Source: Euglena gracilis
Lineage: Eukaryota; Euglenida; Euglenophyceae; Euglenales
NCBI GenBank assembly: GCA_039621445.1
Contig: CP154954.1
Coordinates: 36,999,703 to 37,063,702 of the forward strand
Direction of reading: 5' to 3'
DNA: 64,000 bases
Numbering within the stretch: the first letter of the stretch is position 1; each line of letters starts with the position of its first letter. Positions 1 through 11,065 of this stretch are shown here, one piece after another. The notes below the pieces were generated by a model that saw only the letters and a program-made list of their open reading frames with translations, did not search any database and was not told where the DNA came from. Made by a program: the position numbers and the translations under genes.

Positions 1-360
1 AAAGTGGGTGGGATCCCCCCTCCCCCACTCCCGGTCTTTTTTTTAAAAAAAAACCCCTGCCCCCAACCCCCAAATTGTGATTTATGACTCCCCCGAAGGC
101 AAAAAAATGCTGAGGAATCAAAAGGCAAAAATGTGCCAAAATTGTTGTGCTGAAAAAAAACAGGTGTGGGGTAGCCTGGCACTGAGGGGTTTTGGCAAAA
201 TCCCGTGAAATTGCCCAAAATATTTTGTTTTACCCCTCTGGTGCGCAAGTCAGGGGTATTTTTTGGGACGGCTTTTTTGGCCACACACCAAACCTCGACT
301 TATAACCCCCATCGCTTTGGACCGATGAAGAAAGTTAGTGGGGGTTTCAGAATTCCAAAA
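1..360 (+). repeat. Dispersed repeat module A, copy 1
   Basis: Non-coding module that recurs nearly unchanged at about 5118-5360 (+) and 5830-6130 (+), and partly inverted at 5430-5560. Shared landmarks are a stretch on GCTGAGGAATC, a block ending CCCGTGAAATTGCCCAAAAT, a GTCAGGGGTATTTTTTGGGACGG block, and CACACCAAACCTCGA before TTTGGACC. Short open frames in it are unlike any protein I know. It looks like an old dispersed element; its class is not visible. Confidence 0.75.
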
Positions 361-1959
361 ATGTCCAAAACAGCGGTCGTAGTATTTTTTTTATTTTTGT
401 TTGACGTGTGTTTGCCCCCCTCCCCCATCCGGCATTCTTGTGTTTCCGGAGGCGCTGATTTTGGGCCAAGCTTTTGTTTTGGCGCGGACGGAATTTTTTT
501 GTGTGGTGGGGTCGGGTCGTATCCCTCCCCTCAGCAGGCTTTCCCTTACAGCCCTGGGTTGGTTTGAGTCGGGGTCTGGGGCCGAGACCCCCCACCCCCT
601 GGGTCAGGGTTAGCTTAAGCCGGAGGGACCCAAGGGGGGGGGGTCCAGCCAGGCAGCAGCTCCCAGCTGGCCTGCAAACCCTCCTGGTATCGTCCAAAGA
701 AAGTTGGACCGGAAACAGGGGTTCAAAAACATGGCCGAAAAACTGCTGTTTTTGAAGCCCCCCACCCACCCACCCCCCGGGGGCCCAGGGGGGACGGGCA
801 ACTCACTCATTTTTCCCCGAAAATGGCCAAAGATCGCGAAAATGCTAAAAATATCACCTTTTTCAAAAACTTTCGGTGCCGAAAAGTATATCCAACCCCC
901 CCCCCCCAGGGTTGGATGGGAAGCCCTTCGGTCTTGAGGTAGGTGGTGGGGGGGTCCCGACCACCCCCCACCCCCCCCCGGGGCAAGGTGGTGGGGGGGG
1001 TCTGGACCACCCCCCCCCCCTAGACGTCCGGACCCCCACCCCCCTCCTTCACAGGTGCCAAAAATAGCAGAAAATTTTCTTCCGGTGCTGTGCGCCGGAA
1101 AATGAGCAAGAAACACCTCTTTTGCTGACTTTTGGCCATATTGCCCATTTTCTTTGATGTGTTCGTGTTTTCCCCCCCCCAAAAAAATGTTCAAAAGTTT
1201 CAAAAAACGAGCATTTTTGGATCGATTTTCAAAGAAAAATCAGGGATTTTTGACCGATTTCGACCCAATTTCCGGCCTTTTGCCCGTCCATGAAATGAAA
1301 ACTCCCCCCCCCCCCAGTTTCGAGGCACCCCCCCCCTCCGTGTCGGGAGGGGGGTCCGACCCACCCCCTCTCAAGGCTTCCCATCCAACCCTCCCCCCCC
1401 CCCCCCTGCCAAGGGGGGTCCAGCCGTGCCTGCATTTTTTCCAGCCAGGAGCTCCCAACCGGGCTGTGGACCCGCCCTCAGGGTCCGCTGGGGACTTTTC
1501 TAGGCAAGGGCCTAGAAAAGAAACCTCATACACTTGCATTTTCTCCCACATCCATCCCCCCATTCTCAGGTGACAGCCGAGAGGATGGCCATGTGTGGGT
1601 GTGGCACCCAGCTCTGCTGGCCATGGGGAGATGGATGGAATTACGTTGTTTTTATGACGGCGACAGCGGCACCATGCGATGCCCAGATGGCCTGGCCAGG
1701 TGGTGGGTGGTGAGGGTGCGGTGTGGTGCGGTATGGGTGTGGGGTGGGTGTTGTTTCCGAGTGCCAATGTGTGAGCAGAGTTTAAAAATCATTGATGGGA
1801 TTCAATCCCCCAACCCCAATCCCTCCGATTGAGTGATGCCCATTGATCACCTTGTTGTGGTCAATATGGCCCCCTCTGACGTTGCCTTTGGTTTTGGCTT
1901 TGATGGACCATCGCTGCTGACAGCCACCTGGGCCAGGGCTGGGCTTTTGGATTGCCTGT
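361..1959. other. Gene-free, homopolymer-rich stretch
   Basis: No credible coding sequence. The stretch holds long C and G runs (for example near 895-910, 950-1020, 1300-1320 and 1395-1410) and palindromes made of a G run and a C run. A block at about 820-920 returns inverted at 5020-5117 (shared TTTTTCAAAAACTTTCGGTGC). Open frames here are glycine/proline-rich products of the homopolymers. Confidence 0.6.
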
Positions 1960-2013
1960 GTGTGCGTGTGTGTTGTGTGTGCGCGCGCGCGCGTGTGTGT
2001 GCATGTGCGTGTG

Positions 2014-2087
<74 letters not shown>

Positions 2088-2090
2088 AAG
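1960..2090. repeat. (TG)n microsatellite
   Basis: An almost pure TG dinucleotide run from about 2014 to 2086, preceded by a mixed GC/TG tract that includes GCGCGCGCGCG. It gives long valine/cysteine or histidine/threonine pseudo-frames on both strands, which are not genes. Alternating purine-pyrimidine sequence of this kind can adopt Z-DNA. Confidence 0.95.
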
Positions 2091-3310
2091 TGGGTGGGTG
2101 GGTGGGTGAGTGGGGGGTATGGTTGGGTGGTCGTTGTGTGGTTGTGTGTGCACCAACAGCCCGCAAGGCCTTGTGGCAAGCGAGGAGATCCGCATCCACA
2201 ACGCAACACCACCAGGGCCTTTGGGGCGTTAAGTTGTTGTTTTGGGTCGTTGAGTTTTTGGTTCCCTGTTCCCCCCCATTGGCCAACAATGAGCACGCTA
2301 TTGAGTGGTTTTGTGGTGTTGCCAATGGGCCGAATTTCAAGGTGCTTGGGCATTCGGCCAAAGCATTTCCGGAACCCAAGGTTCCGGAAGTCACGGCTGT
2401 GCAGGAATCCCCGCAACCCCCTGGATGGGGGTCGACCCCATTTCCGGTGGCGCCAGTTTTTTGGGTCAAAATTTTCCTTCGTCGCCTTCGGAAGGAATTT
2501 CCTTTGGGCGGTGCCAAGGTGGGTGGGGGGGGGGGTCGATCCCCCATCAAGCCTTCCAGCACAGCCCTGCCAAAGTTCAGAAAAGCCCATTTTTGGCTTT
2601 TTTTGGCCGATGATTGTGGACCCCCCCCCCCAGGCAGAGCAGAACGGGAATCGGCCGAACAGCCAGGGTGGTGGGTGGGGGGGGGTCGACCCCCCCCACC
2701 CCCTGTTCCCGTATTTCCAGGAGCACCAATTTTTGGACCCGAAAAAAATTTTCCGGCGCCAGGTGTTTTTTTTTTGACCCATTTGGGACCCATGTGGGGG
2801 GGTCCCCCCAAAAGCCACCCAAAACCACCCAAAACCCCATTTTTTTCACACCTTCCAAAAATTCAACATTTTCTCAAAATGTTGATTTTGAGAAGTTTTT
2901 GAAGCAAAAAAATGCCGTTGAAAGTCCAAAAAATTTAAAAGAGAAAAAATGTCAGTAAAATTTGACTGTGCCAAAATTTGGTCCACTTTTTTTTGACCTT
3001 TGCTTTTCTCACCCCCCTCCTAAAAACTACCAATTTTCAACCCTGAAATTTTTGAGATTTTTTTTGTGAAAAAAGTGTGGCTTTCCATCAAAAATCATGT
3101 GTTTTGGGTTCATCATGTGTTTTTCTGGCCAAAATCCCCGTTTCCCAGAAATCAGTGAAAATGCTGTGGAGGGTGGGGGGGGTCGACCCCCCCACCAGGC
3201 TTTCCCGTTCTGCCCTGCCCCCAGGGCACCCCAAGCCCCCCCCCCCCCCCCCCCCGGTTGGTTGAATTCATCCTGATTGCCAATGCTTATGCCCCAAAGG
3301 TCCAAAAAAC

Positions 3311-3356
3311 GTTGCTGTTGTCGTCGTCGTTGTTGTTGTTGCTGTTGCTGCTGTAT
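3311..3356. repeat. Interrupted GTT/GTC/GCT trinucleotide microsatellite
   Basis: About fifteen trinucleotides of the form GTT, GTC or GCT in tandem. On the minus strand they read as a short glutamine/arginine run inside a frame with no other coding signs. Confidence 0.85.
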
Positions 3357-3705
3357 CATAACGCCGCACGCATTTTTGTTAAAAAATGATAATACAAATA
3401 AAAATAAAAAGTGAAAGTTGATATAATCAACAAATGGTGAAAGGTATCTTCAATGTGAAATATTGTCTATTGTCCCAAACTTTGATCAGGAAAGTGCTGA
3501 ATTGAACCCTGTGTAATAAAGCAAGTGCGTGGAAGAAGTGTAATGTATTTTTGGAGGGTTCCGGGTTCTCAGGAAAGGCGTTGGCTCGATGCTTGAAAGT
3601 TTTGGGGAACCGCCAGCAACTTTTGCAACTTTTGCAATTTTTCCAGCTGGACACCAGGGTTTTTTTTGTCTTGGCCTCCTTGGGGGGGGGAGGGTGGGTT
3701 GGTCC

Positions 3706-3745
3706 AGCCGAGCCCCCCCCCTTCAGGGGGGGGGGGGGCTCGGCT
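3706..3745. repeat. Strong GC hairpin
   Basis: AGCCGAG plus a C run, a short TTCA loop, then a G run plus CTCGGCT. The arms are complementary over 15 or more bases. No element boundary or target duplication is evident. Confidence 0.75.
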
Positions 3746-4132
3746 CAGGGGGGGGGGGGGAGAAACTTTCCGGCGCCAGGGGTGGGTGGGCGGCCCCCGG
3801 GCTTTAAAAAAAACCCTGCTGGACACCACCGGAAGCTGCCCCACCGGAAAACCGTTCGCACTGCAAATTTGTCGCCACAGTTGCACACTGTCACAATTTT
3901 CTCTGTCCAAACAGAGGCGGAGCCTTTGCTTTTAGATCCATATTTTATCCCAAATGAGAGTTGGATCACCCCCCTGATTTTTGAGCTTTTTCTGTGGGTA
4001 TTCAAAAGTTTTTTGGTGTTGGTGCAAGCATTCAAGAAGGATGGGCGCTGGCTGGCCGTGCTGTTTTTAGAAGAATTTCATTTAAATTTGTATTGCACAG
4101 AATGCGGAGAGAGAGAGGGGGGATCAGCATAA

Positions 4133-4281
4133 CCCCCCCCCTAAATGACCCTATCAATATTGCTTCAGGACCCCCCAAAGGGTCATCTAGGGGGGGGTCA
4201 TTCAGGGGGATATTTTTCCCTTGGAAAATTTGTCTGCTAAATGACCCCCTAGATGACCCCCAGGGGTCATTTAGGGGGGGG
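4133..4281. repeat. Short fold-back (MITE-like) element
   Basis: The ends are inverted copies: a C run followed by TAAATGACCC at the left and GGGTCATTTA followed by a G run at the right. Inside, GGGTCATCTAGGGG and CCCCTAGATGACCC form a second nested inverted pair. The whole 149 bp could fold on itself. No clear target-site duplication is seen and it encodes nothing. Confidence 0.6.
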
Positions 4282-4544
4282 TACCTCGAGTGAAAAAAAG
4301 GCTGAATCGTGAAACCCTGTAACCCAGCAACCCTGCGAATTTTGACCAGACCATGGCTGGGGGGTGAGTTTCGTCGGCCGACTAGGCCTGGTCGTCAGCT
4401 AGTCGGCGAGACGGGGTTGGCGTGGGGAAAGAGGTATTCGGCCTGCTAACGGGACAAGTTCGAAAACCCCCACTTTGAACAATTCCTGAGCAGAATTTGC
4501 GTGGTCACGCAGAAATTAGAAATGAATGGCCAATTTTGGGAAAG

Positions 4545-4935
4545 CGCCAAAGATAACACGAAAATCCGTTACCAACGGCAGCGCTTTGTTTCTCAAGGTA
4601 CAGAAAACCACTAACCCAACTGACCCCTCCCGGGCCTCAACCCGGGTTTCCCCAAGAAAAAAAACGGTGCTAACCCCCCCAAAAAAATGACAAAATCCCT
4701 CCCTTCCTGCTGTCAAAAAAAAATTCGGGCGACAACGCCCCAAAACCCCCCGAGCCTTTAATGCATCAAAGGCGCGGTGGCCACTCCAGGGAGTGGCCAC
4801 CGCCCCCCCCACCCCGCACCCCCTCAAATAACAAAATACTTTTTCTGGTAAAATTCTTTAGAGGGCTGCTTTTTTTCCTGAGGGGTCATTTTGACGTGGT
4901 TTTACTGGCCACCGAAAAGGTAAAAAATTTTGGCC
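4545..4935 (+). repeat. Dispersed repeat module C, copy 1 (others at 5575-5850 and 6305-6640)
   Basis: Three non-coding copies share a GTGGCCACC block flanked by homopolymers, a TTCTTT(A/G)GA(G/C)GGGCTGCTTTTTT block, a CTGAGGGGTC block and CTGGCCACCG(A/C)AAAGGT. Spacing is similar but C/G runs differ in length. Class unknown. Confidence 0.7.
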
Positions 4936-5117
4936 CGCAACAAGGGGTTTTAAGTCTTGGACCGCTGGGGGGGGGTGGGGGGGGTCCGGCCGAGCCTCCC
5001 TCCCCTCACCCGGGATGGGGGGGGGGGGTGGTGGTGGGATATACTTTTCGGTGCGAAAGTTTTTGAAAAAAGGTGCCATGCTTAGCATTTTTCGCGACTT
5101 TTGGGCCATTTTGGGGG

Positions 5118-6130
5118 GTAAAGTGGGTAGGGTGCCCCCTCCCCCACTCCCGGTCTTTTTTTTTAAAAAAAAGAACCCCTGCCCCCAACCACCAAATTGT
5201 GGTTCATGACTCCCCCGAAGGCAAAAAAAAATGCTGAGGAATCTAAGGGCAAAAATGTGCCAAAATTACTGAAAAGAAAAACAGGTGTGGGGTGGCCTGG
5301 CACTGAGGAGTTTTGGCAAAAATCCCGTGAAATTGCCCAAAATATTTTGTTTTACCCCTCGAGTTGAGGCCCGGGTGGGGTCAGTTGGGTTTATGGTTTT
5401 TTGCCCCTTGAGAAACAAAACGACATTTTTGGAATTGTGAATACCCCCACTAACTTTCTTTTTCGGTCCAAAGCAGGGGTTATGAGTCGAGGTTTGGTGA
5501 GTGGCCTAGAAGGCCGTCTTAAAAAATACCCCTGACTGAACTGATGCTACTGAACTGACTGAAACGATGCCCAGTCCCCCCCCAAAAAATGGGAAAATCC
5601 CTTCCTTTTGGCAATAAGAATTTGGTCAAAATATCGCCGCCCCCCTGCACCCCCCAATTTTCATCAAAGGCGAGCTTAGTCGACCTGCGGCCTCCTCGGA
5701 GGGGGGGGTGGCCACCGCCCCCGCACCCTCAAAATCCTTTTGTGTTGGCAAATTCTTTGGAGGGGCTGCTTTTTTCTGAGGGGTCATTTTGACGGGTTTT
5801 CCTGGCCACCGCAAAGGTAAAAGTTTACCGGAACATGGCTGAAAACGAAAATTTTATCGAAAAAAAAGCTGAGGAATCAAAAGGCGAAAATGTGCCAAAA
5901 TTGCTGTGCCGAAAAAAAAATGTGTGGGGCAGCCTTGCGCTGAGGGGTTTTGGCAAAATCCCGTGAAATTACCCAAAATATATTGTTTTACCCCCCTGGA
6001 GCACAAGTCAGGGGTATTTTTTGGGACGGTTTTTTGGGCCACACACCAAACCTCGATTTATAACCCCCCCCCCCCCCCGCGCTTTGGACCAACAAATAAA
6101 ATTAGTGGGGATTCAGAATTCCAAAAATTT
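5118..6130. repeat. Module A copies 2 and 3 with an inverted fragment
   Basis: Module A returns at 5118-5360 and 5830-6130 on the plus strand and as a reverse-complement fragment at 5430-5560 (GGTCCAAAGC, GGTTTGGTG, AAAAAATACCCCTGAC). Module C copy 2 lies between them. No gene. Confidence 0.7.
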
Positions 6131-6171
6131 CCTTTTGTTTCTCTAGGGGGCGAAACACCGCACGGGCGAAA

Positions 6172-6252
6172 AAGGCATGGCCTCACAAGGTCTTTGTGCT
6201 TCGCCCTCGGTGCCCCGTCCTCCCTGGTCGGCTTGCCTCGAGGGAGCACGAT
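6172..6252 (+). repeat. R1 repeat, isolated copy
   Basis: About 80 bp built on GGCATGGCCTCACAAGG, CTTTGTGCTTCGCCCTCGG and GGTCGGCTTGCCTCGAGGGAG. The same module occurs at 7045-7107 (-), 7387-7447 (-), 7676-7745 (+), 27460-27527 (-) and 27745-27822 (+). Because those copies flank the two tyrosine-recombinase genes, it is probably terminal or internal repeat sequence of the DIRS-like family, left here as a solo fragment. Confidence 0.65.
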
Positions 6253-6639
6253 AACCAAGCTGACCCACCCGGGCCTCAACTCGGGTTTACCCCTGAAACA
6301 AACAAAGTATGCTAAGCCCCCCAAAAATGACAAGATCCCTTCCTGATGGATAAAAAGGGTTGGAGGCTAACCCCAACCCTGACCCTGACCCTTCTTGTTG
6401 GGGAAAAAAAAGTTCGGGCAAAATATCGCCCCCCCCCCCCCCCCGCACCCCCAACCTTCAATTCATCAATTCACCATCTGCGGCCTCCTCGGGGCAGGGG
6501 GTGGCCACCCCCCCCCGCACCGCCTAAAATCCTTTTACGTTGGCAAAGTTCTTTGGACGGGCTGCTTTTTTTCTGAGGGGTCTGGCCACCGCAAAGGTGA
6601 AAAAGGAAAATTTGCCGGAACATGGCTGAAAAAAAGGAA

Positions 6640-7029
6640 TTTTCCCTGCGAATTTTTGTATATTCACCACCTAGTCGGCGAACGTGACGGCTAGTAAACC
6701 CCCGAAATATAAAGCCCCCCCCCCCCCCGGCTTTGGACGGGATTTCAATGCCCCCAAGGGGGGCTTTATTGGGTGGGTAATCAACCTTTTTTGGCTGTCC
6801 CAGTGGCCTCAGGCGGCCATCATTTGCGGCCAAATACCAAATTTTATGCCAAATTTGCACTGTGTGCTTGCTATTTCCCTTAAAAAAAAAGTGTCAAATG
6901 TTATCCGAAATGGCGCAGTTCCTGTGAAAACAAATCCTGTATATACCCAAAAATTTCTTACGTTCTCCTGCACGGCAACATGATCTGACTCCAAATGGGG
7001 GGGTCTTTTTTTAGGCGGCAAAAACCAAA
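6640..7029. other. Gene-free stretch
   Basis: Mixed-composition DNA with one C14 run near 6716-6729 and an A9 run. I see no coding, RNA or repeat feature. Confidence 0.5.
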
Positions 7030-7766
7030 CCCCCAAGGGGGGTCGTACTCCCTCAAGGCAAGCCGACCAGACAGGAAGGGACGCCGAGGGCGAAGCACAA
7101 AGACATTGCCGGCGAGCAAGGCATGGCCTCACAAGGGTAAAGTGCGGAGCCGGAGGTGCCCTTTACAATTGGGGTGCAGGCTTTATATTTTGGTGGATAC
7201 ATTACAGCTGGTGATTTGCCGAACTTGACTGACACGTCGGGCTCCGCACTTTGCCATTGAGAGGCCATGCCTTGCTCGCCGGCGGTTTGTTGTGATTGTT
7301 TGGTCCGCTGAGTTAGGGGGTCCCGCTTAGTGCCTTTTTTCGCCGGAGTTGGCTGATTCTTAACTTGTCCTTCGACACCCAGAATCGCACTCCCTCGAGG
7401 CAAGCCGACCAGGGAGGAAGGGACATCGAGGGCGAAGCACAAAGACCTTGTGACGCCATGTCTTGCTCGCCGGCGGTGTTGGGATTGTTTGGGTGCGCTG
7501 GGTTAGGAGTCTCTGCTTAGTGCCGCCTCGCCGGAGTTGGCTGACGATGCTGCTCCGACTTGGCGACGTGACTTCTTGCCCCTGGGGGGGGTCCTCCCCT
7601 CACCCTCCTCCTGGCCCCCATCTTCTGATCGAGGGAGTTTGAAGACAAATTTTCTTTTACAGGTAGGGGGGTCGGGCTCACAAGGTCTTTGTGCTTCGCC
7701 CTCGGTGACCCTTCCTCCCTGGTCGGTTTTCCGCGAGGGAGTACGAGACACCTTGGGCTCCGCACT
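7030..7766 (-). repeat. 3' terminal region of DIRS-like copy A
   Basis: Lies directly downstream of the copy A recombinase (minus strand) and matches 27436-27830, which lies downstream of the copy B recombinase. It contains three R1 repeats in both orientations. An imperfect inverted repeat of about 36 bp (7113-7148 against 7242-7277) has arms GCAAGGCATGGCCTC and GGCTCCGCACTTT. Arrays of inverted and direct repeats around the recombinase are usual for DIRS-type elements, which integrate through circular intermediates. A conserved peptide block (KFVFK.PRSEDGG) in both copies hints that part was once coding. Confidence 0.6.
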
Positions 7767-8830
7767 TTACCCTTGTGAGGCCTGATTGTGCACTGGAATT
7801 AGGGGGGCCAGGGCACGTTCCAGGGCACCTTGGGCACCAAGTCTTTGATTGTGGGCTGTAAAAGCCTCCACCCCCCTCCACAGGCCAATCTCACAAACTT
7901 CTTGGGAGGAAAGGCCCAATTTTTTTAAACCAACTCCTGCCCATCTGGTGGAGCGGGCCCCCCACACCAGGGGGGTCACCCCGTGCTTGGCCAAAAAATC
8001 TTTTGCGATAGAAGCAACAGTGTCTGCACTTATGGCCCTGAAGGGGGGTTTTAATGAAATCAGAAGGGGGCCCCTAGGTCTGACGAATGAACGTGTAGCA
8101 GCCACATAAGACATCATTAGATGAAAGGGGCTTATTTGTGGACATTGGGGAATGGACACCACACTTTCCCACTTGTGAAACTTTTGGCCTTTACGTTTAA
8201 TTTTAAAGTAGGTTGCTCTACCCAAAACACTGGTGGTTCGTTTGACTTGTGCCAAGTCAGACGGTCGATATAAACAGAGAATTCGTGAGCAAAAAATCAG
8301 CTGGGTGCGCAATGTACAAATATCAGTGGGCATTGGGGCCTTGGCCAGCCCCAGCAGGATTGGGAGGGGACCCCAAAATGCCCCATACTTCTCCAGGTTT
8401 TGGTTCCAAAGCCTCTTGTAGGGGGTCAAAAGGGTGTGGAGTCTCAGCCCACCAAACCCAGGAATCAAAAGCATAGCACTGTATGCATTGCGGGCTTGGG
8501 CCTTTGAAAATTGGAACAGTTGAATTAAAGCGTCAGCCACTTGATCTGTAGTGGCTTCAGGGGGGGCACGCCCATGTGTTCCAAAATTACCCACGAAAGT
8601 GCAAAAGCACTCTGATAACGCTTTAAACTGGGGTTTCTCACCAGGAAATATTTAATGGTTTTAACCTGAATTTGTTTCCCCTCCAAGGCTTGCCTGAGCA
8701 AATCATGCAAAGCAGGGGCCACCTGGGGGGTGGCATTTGTTCCTCCCTGCAATTGATGAACATACCCCTGTAGGGGGTGATTTTCAGGCAGGGGGTCCCT
8801 GAAACTTTCATTTTCCTTAGTTGGGGGCAC
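7767..8830 (-). pseudogene. DIRS-like tyrosine recombinase, decayed (copy A)
   Basis: Tyrosine recombinases (YR) integrate DIRS elements by strand exchange instead of a DDE integrase. Two overlapping frames are needed: an upstream part (about 8830-8525) and a 275-codon part (8594-7767). Box I is visible as CLYRPSDLAQV (catalytic Arg, then Asp-Leu). Box II reads ARSTRWAG, where families usually have HSTRGA, so the catalytic His is replaced while the second Arg remains. The terminal block GLWRGVEAFTAHNQR lacks the nucleophilic Tyr that copy B keeps at the same place. The gene is frame-shifted, has no ATG at the head of the long frame, and is very likely inactive. Confidence 0.8.
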
Positions 8831-9143
8831 ATGTGGCTGAATCCCAGTAGGGGGTGACCATCAAAACTTTGGTCTGGGGGAAAATTTTCAACCTGGGCAC
8901 AAATTTTTGGATTATTGACCAGGGGGGGGTTGCATAAAGATCCGCCATGTTGTCCAGTGGACATTGTAGTGCATTTACTGCTGTGGCCTCCCAATGGGGC
9001 CACCTGGCCACAAAATTGGGCAGTTTTTGTTGCCTGGGGAGGCAAACAAATCTGGTTCCAGTTTTATGAAATTTTGGAATTACTTTCTTAACCATTGAAA
9101 AAGTTGGGGGTCTAAAGAATAATCCCTCCTGTCCATTTCCCAT
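8817..9143 (-). pseudogene. Dam-like (methyltransferase-type) domain of DIRS copy A
   Basis: Between RNase H and recombinase, where DIRS-type elements carry a putative adenine methyltransferase-like domain. The frame keeps a block ending LPNFVARWPH, then NALQC, then DLYATPPWSIIQKF. TPPW sits where N6-adenine methyltransferases have (D/N)PPY/W. The leading D-x-F-A signature is degraded here (RFVCLPRQQ) but intact in copy B (TDLFASPGN). Catalytic competence is doubtful. Confidence 0.6.
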
Positions 9144-9547
9144 CTGCTTATGGGGTCAGCTAGGCATTCCTTTGAAGGCACCCAGTTGACTTGGAGTTTT
9201 ACTTGGTGCTCCATGCACCATATGAAAAATGGTCTTAGCAGTTTGTTGAAGGGGTCCTTTCTCCCCCCCCCTTTGGTCAGGTAATAGTAGATTACCTGGT
9301 TGTCCACTGACAGGGACACTGTTTCCCCAGGTTTGCTCAAACTTTTCACAGTGTTTATTGCTGAACTGAGCTCCTTTACATTGATGTGTAAAATGGAGTC
9401 TTTTCTCCAAAATTTTGCACAATTTCTCCTGTGTGGGTGTCTAGCCCCCCCCCCAGGCATGGGTGCTCCTGTCTGATTGCAACCCTCTGGTTGCATTTTG
9501 GGGAAGGGTCTGCCTCCCCAGGGGTCTAGCTGAATTTTTATTTCCAT
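9080..9547 (-). pseudogene. RNase H of DIRS-like copy A
   Basis: DIRS-type RNase H region. Visible signatures are ILHINVKELSSAINTVKSL (with the Glu of the active site), SLSVDNQVIYYYLTKGG (with the Asp) and LADPISR near the end. It follows the RT thumb with a change of frame and runs into the Dam-like domain. RNase H would remove the RNA template during reverse transcription. One frame is open over most of it, but the surrounding gene is broken. Confidence 0.75.
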
Positions 9548-9971
9548 TAATTTGGGTCTTGATGTCCTGGGAAATTGGGTGTTTTGAGTCCCAGGGGTCT
9601 GCGGACTTTGCCACCAAAAATTTTGTCAGGGCGTCTGTAAAAGCCCTTAAAAAGGGCAGGGCCATAAGGTTGCATCTTATTTGGCCCAAAATGGCAGCCA
9701 ATTGCCTTTTTGACATGTAATCTTTTTTCACGAGTTTTCCAAGCTCCTTTTTTATTGTTTTCACTTTCTGGGGGGGCACCTGCAGCTTTCCTTCCTGGAA
9801 GTTCAGTTGAAAAAACAGATGGGTTACCATTTGGGTGGGCTGGAGGGTGGACTTTTTCACATTGATTTTAAACCCAGAATCCAGCAAATCTTTGACAACT
9901 GTGTTCAGGTGATTTTGCAAAGTGTTTTGGGTGGTGGCCACCAGCAAAACGTCGTCCAGGTAAACAAACGC
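9441..9971 (-). pseudogene. RT palm/thumb of DIRS-like copy A (3' part)
   Basis: On the minus strand this begins with QAFVYLDDVLLVAT, the YLDD catalytic box, followed by the thumb (KSTLQPTQMV, KDYMSKRQLAAILGQIRC). The open frame runs down to 9441. The 5' half of the RT gene lies at 23385-23866, because LTR element 1 is inserted between the codons of this domain. Joining 23385 to 9971 across the insertion, counting the target duplication once, restores the reading frame into the YLDD box. Confidence 0.85.
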
Positions 9972-9975
9972 CTGG
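9972..9975. repeat. Target-site duplication (left), LTR element 1
   Basis: CTGG immediately before the TG of the 5' LTR; the same four bases follow the CA of the 3' LTR at 23381-23384. Confidence 0.8.
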
Positions 9976-11065
9976 TGACGACCTTTTGAGGTCGACCGCT
10001 GGGCGGCGGAGTTTTTCCCTTTTAGAAGGCCTTTTGAGGGCGGTTTTGCTCTAATTTTAAGGCTTTCTAAACATTTCCATTAAAATTCCCTCTCCTAGGG
10101 CGCCCGTGGTTTGGTTGTGCAAGGAGAGAGATTGAGTGATGCTAGGTATTCCCAAAGGGTGATTTTGGGTCTATTTAGCATAATTTTAAGCTTTTTATGC
10201 ATTTTTCCTTTGGTTTTAAGGGAAAATGTTGGATTTGGTGAGAGCGCTTGCAAGCGCTTGGAACAGAATTTTAAGAGATTGGCGCCTGAGTTCCTGAAGT
10301 TTTTGCAGGGGTTTGCAAAGCTCAATAATGATGGAATTCAGCATAATTTATCAAAATCAAGGGGGGAAACCTTGATTTTGACTTGGGTTGGTTGATTTTG
10401 ATGCAATGGGCAAGAATTTGGGATTTGAGAGCGCTTAGGAATCAGCGCACTCAATCCTAAATTTAACTGCCCATCAAGGGCATCAAAATCATTTTATTTT
10501 CACAGGGTTTTCCTCTTTACCTTTTACACCATTGTACTTGTTGTGGCAATTCAATTACAATCAAGTATTGGATTTACAATTGGAATTGCAAATGGAAGAT
10601 CAACAAAACAATCAGTCATTTGAAGAAGGTGAGGTTTGTCTTCCCCCCACCTCATCTGTGGGAAAAGGGGCAGGGGGGTGGGACTCCTCAACTCAGGCAA
10701 CCACAGGCCAATTTTCACCCCAAAACCCCCTTTTTGGCCCAGAAACTGTGAGAAATGACACCCAGGGGGGGGGTGTTGGCTCTCACTGGTTCAGCTGAGC
10801 AGGGAGGGGTTGAAACCCCAAAGGCACCCCCCTTGGAGATCCCAGTGACACCCCCCCCAGGGGTCGGGGAGGGTCCACTGGGAGGTTCCTCCTTGGAAAT
10901 GATGGCCCAGTTTCGGCCACAGGGGGGGCCAGAATGGGAAAAAATTTCCGACACAAGTCGGCTCGAGGAGCCAAAAAACGATCCTACGCCGGAAACTGGC
11001 CCGGGGCGGGGGTTTCCGCTTCACCCCAGTGCTGCCGGGGGACATGGCAGCACGGGTGTGAAACA
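9976..11065 (+). mobile_element. 5' LTR of LTR element 1
   Basis: 1090 bp, TG...CA. Nearly identical to 22289-23380: I count about five single-base differences plus a G9/G11 length difference, so insertion is recent. The extreme 5' tip is a hairpin (CGACCT, TTTG, AGGTCG at 9979-9994). A perfect 16-bp palindrome AGCGCTTGCAAGCGCT sits at 10243-10258, and a 12-bp-arm hairpin at 10351-10381. The block CAAAAAACGATCCTACGC (10972-10989) is shared with the LTR of element 2. An open frame starting at ATG 10592 covers the 3' half of the LTR and reads toward gag. Promoter and poly(A) sites cannot be placed. Confidence 0.93.

Larger units (their letters stand above)
2091..4132. other. Gene-free stretch with G-run/C-run palindromes
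   Basis: No protein family is recognisable on either strand. The recurring motif is GGTGGGGGG followed by TCGA or TCGAT and a C run ending CCACC (near 2521-2545, 2672-2703 and 3172-3198). It also contains a trinucleotide tract at 3311-3356 and a GC hairpin at 3706-3745. A/T-rich blocks between them have no assigned role. Confidence 0.6.

Noticed and set aside
1833-2832. Open frames of 314-323 codons on both strands over the (TG)n tract
   Set aside because: They are open because a dinucleotide repeat has no stops; the flanks encode nothing recognisable and both strands are equally open.
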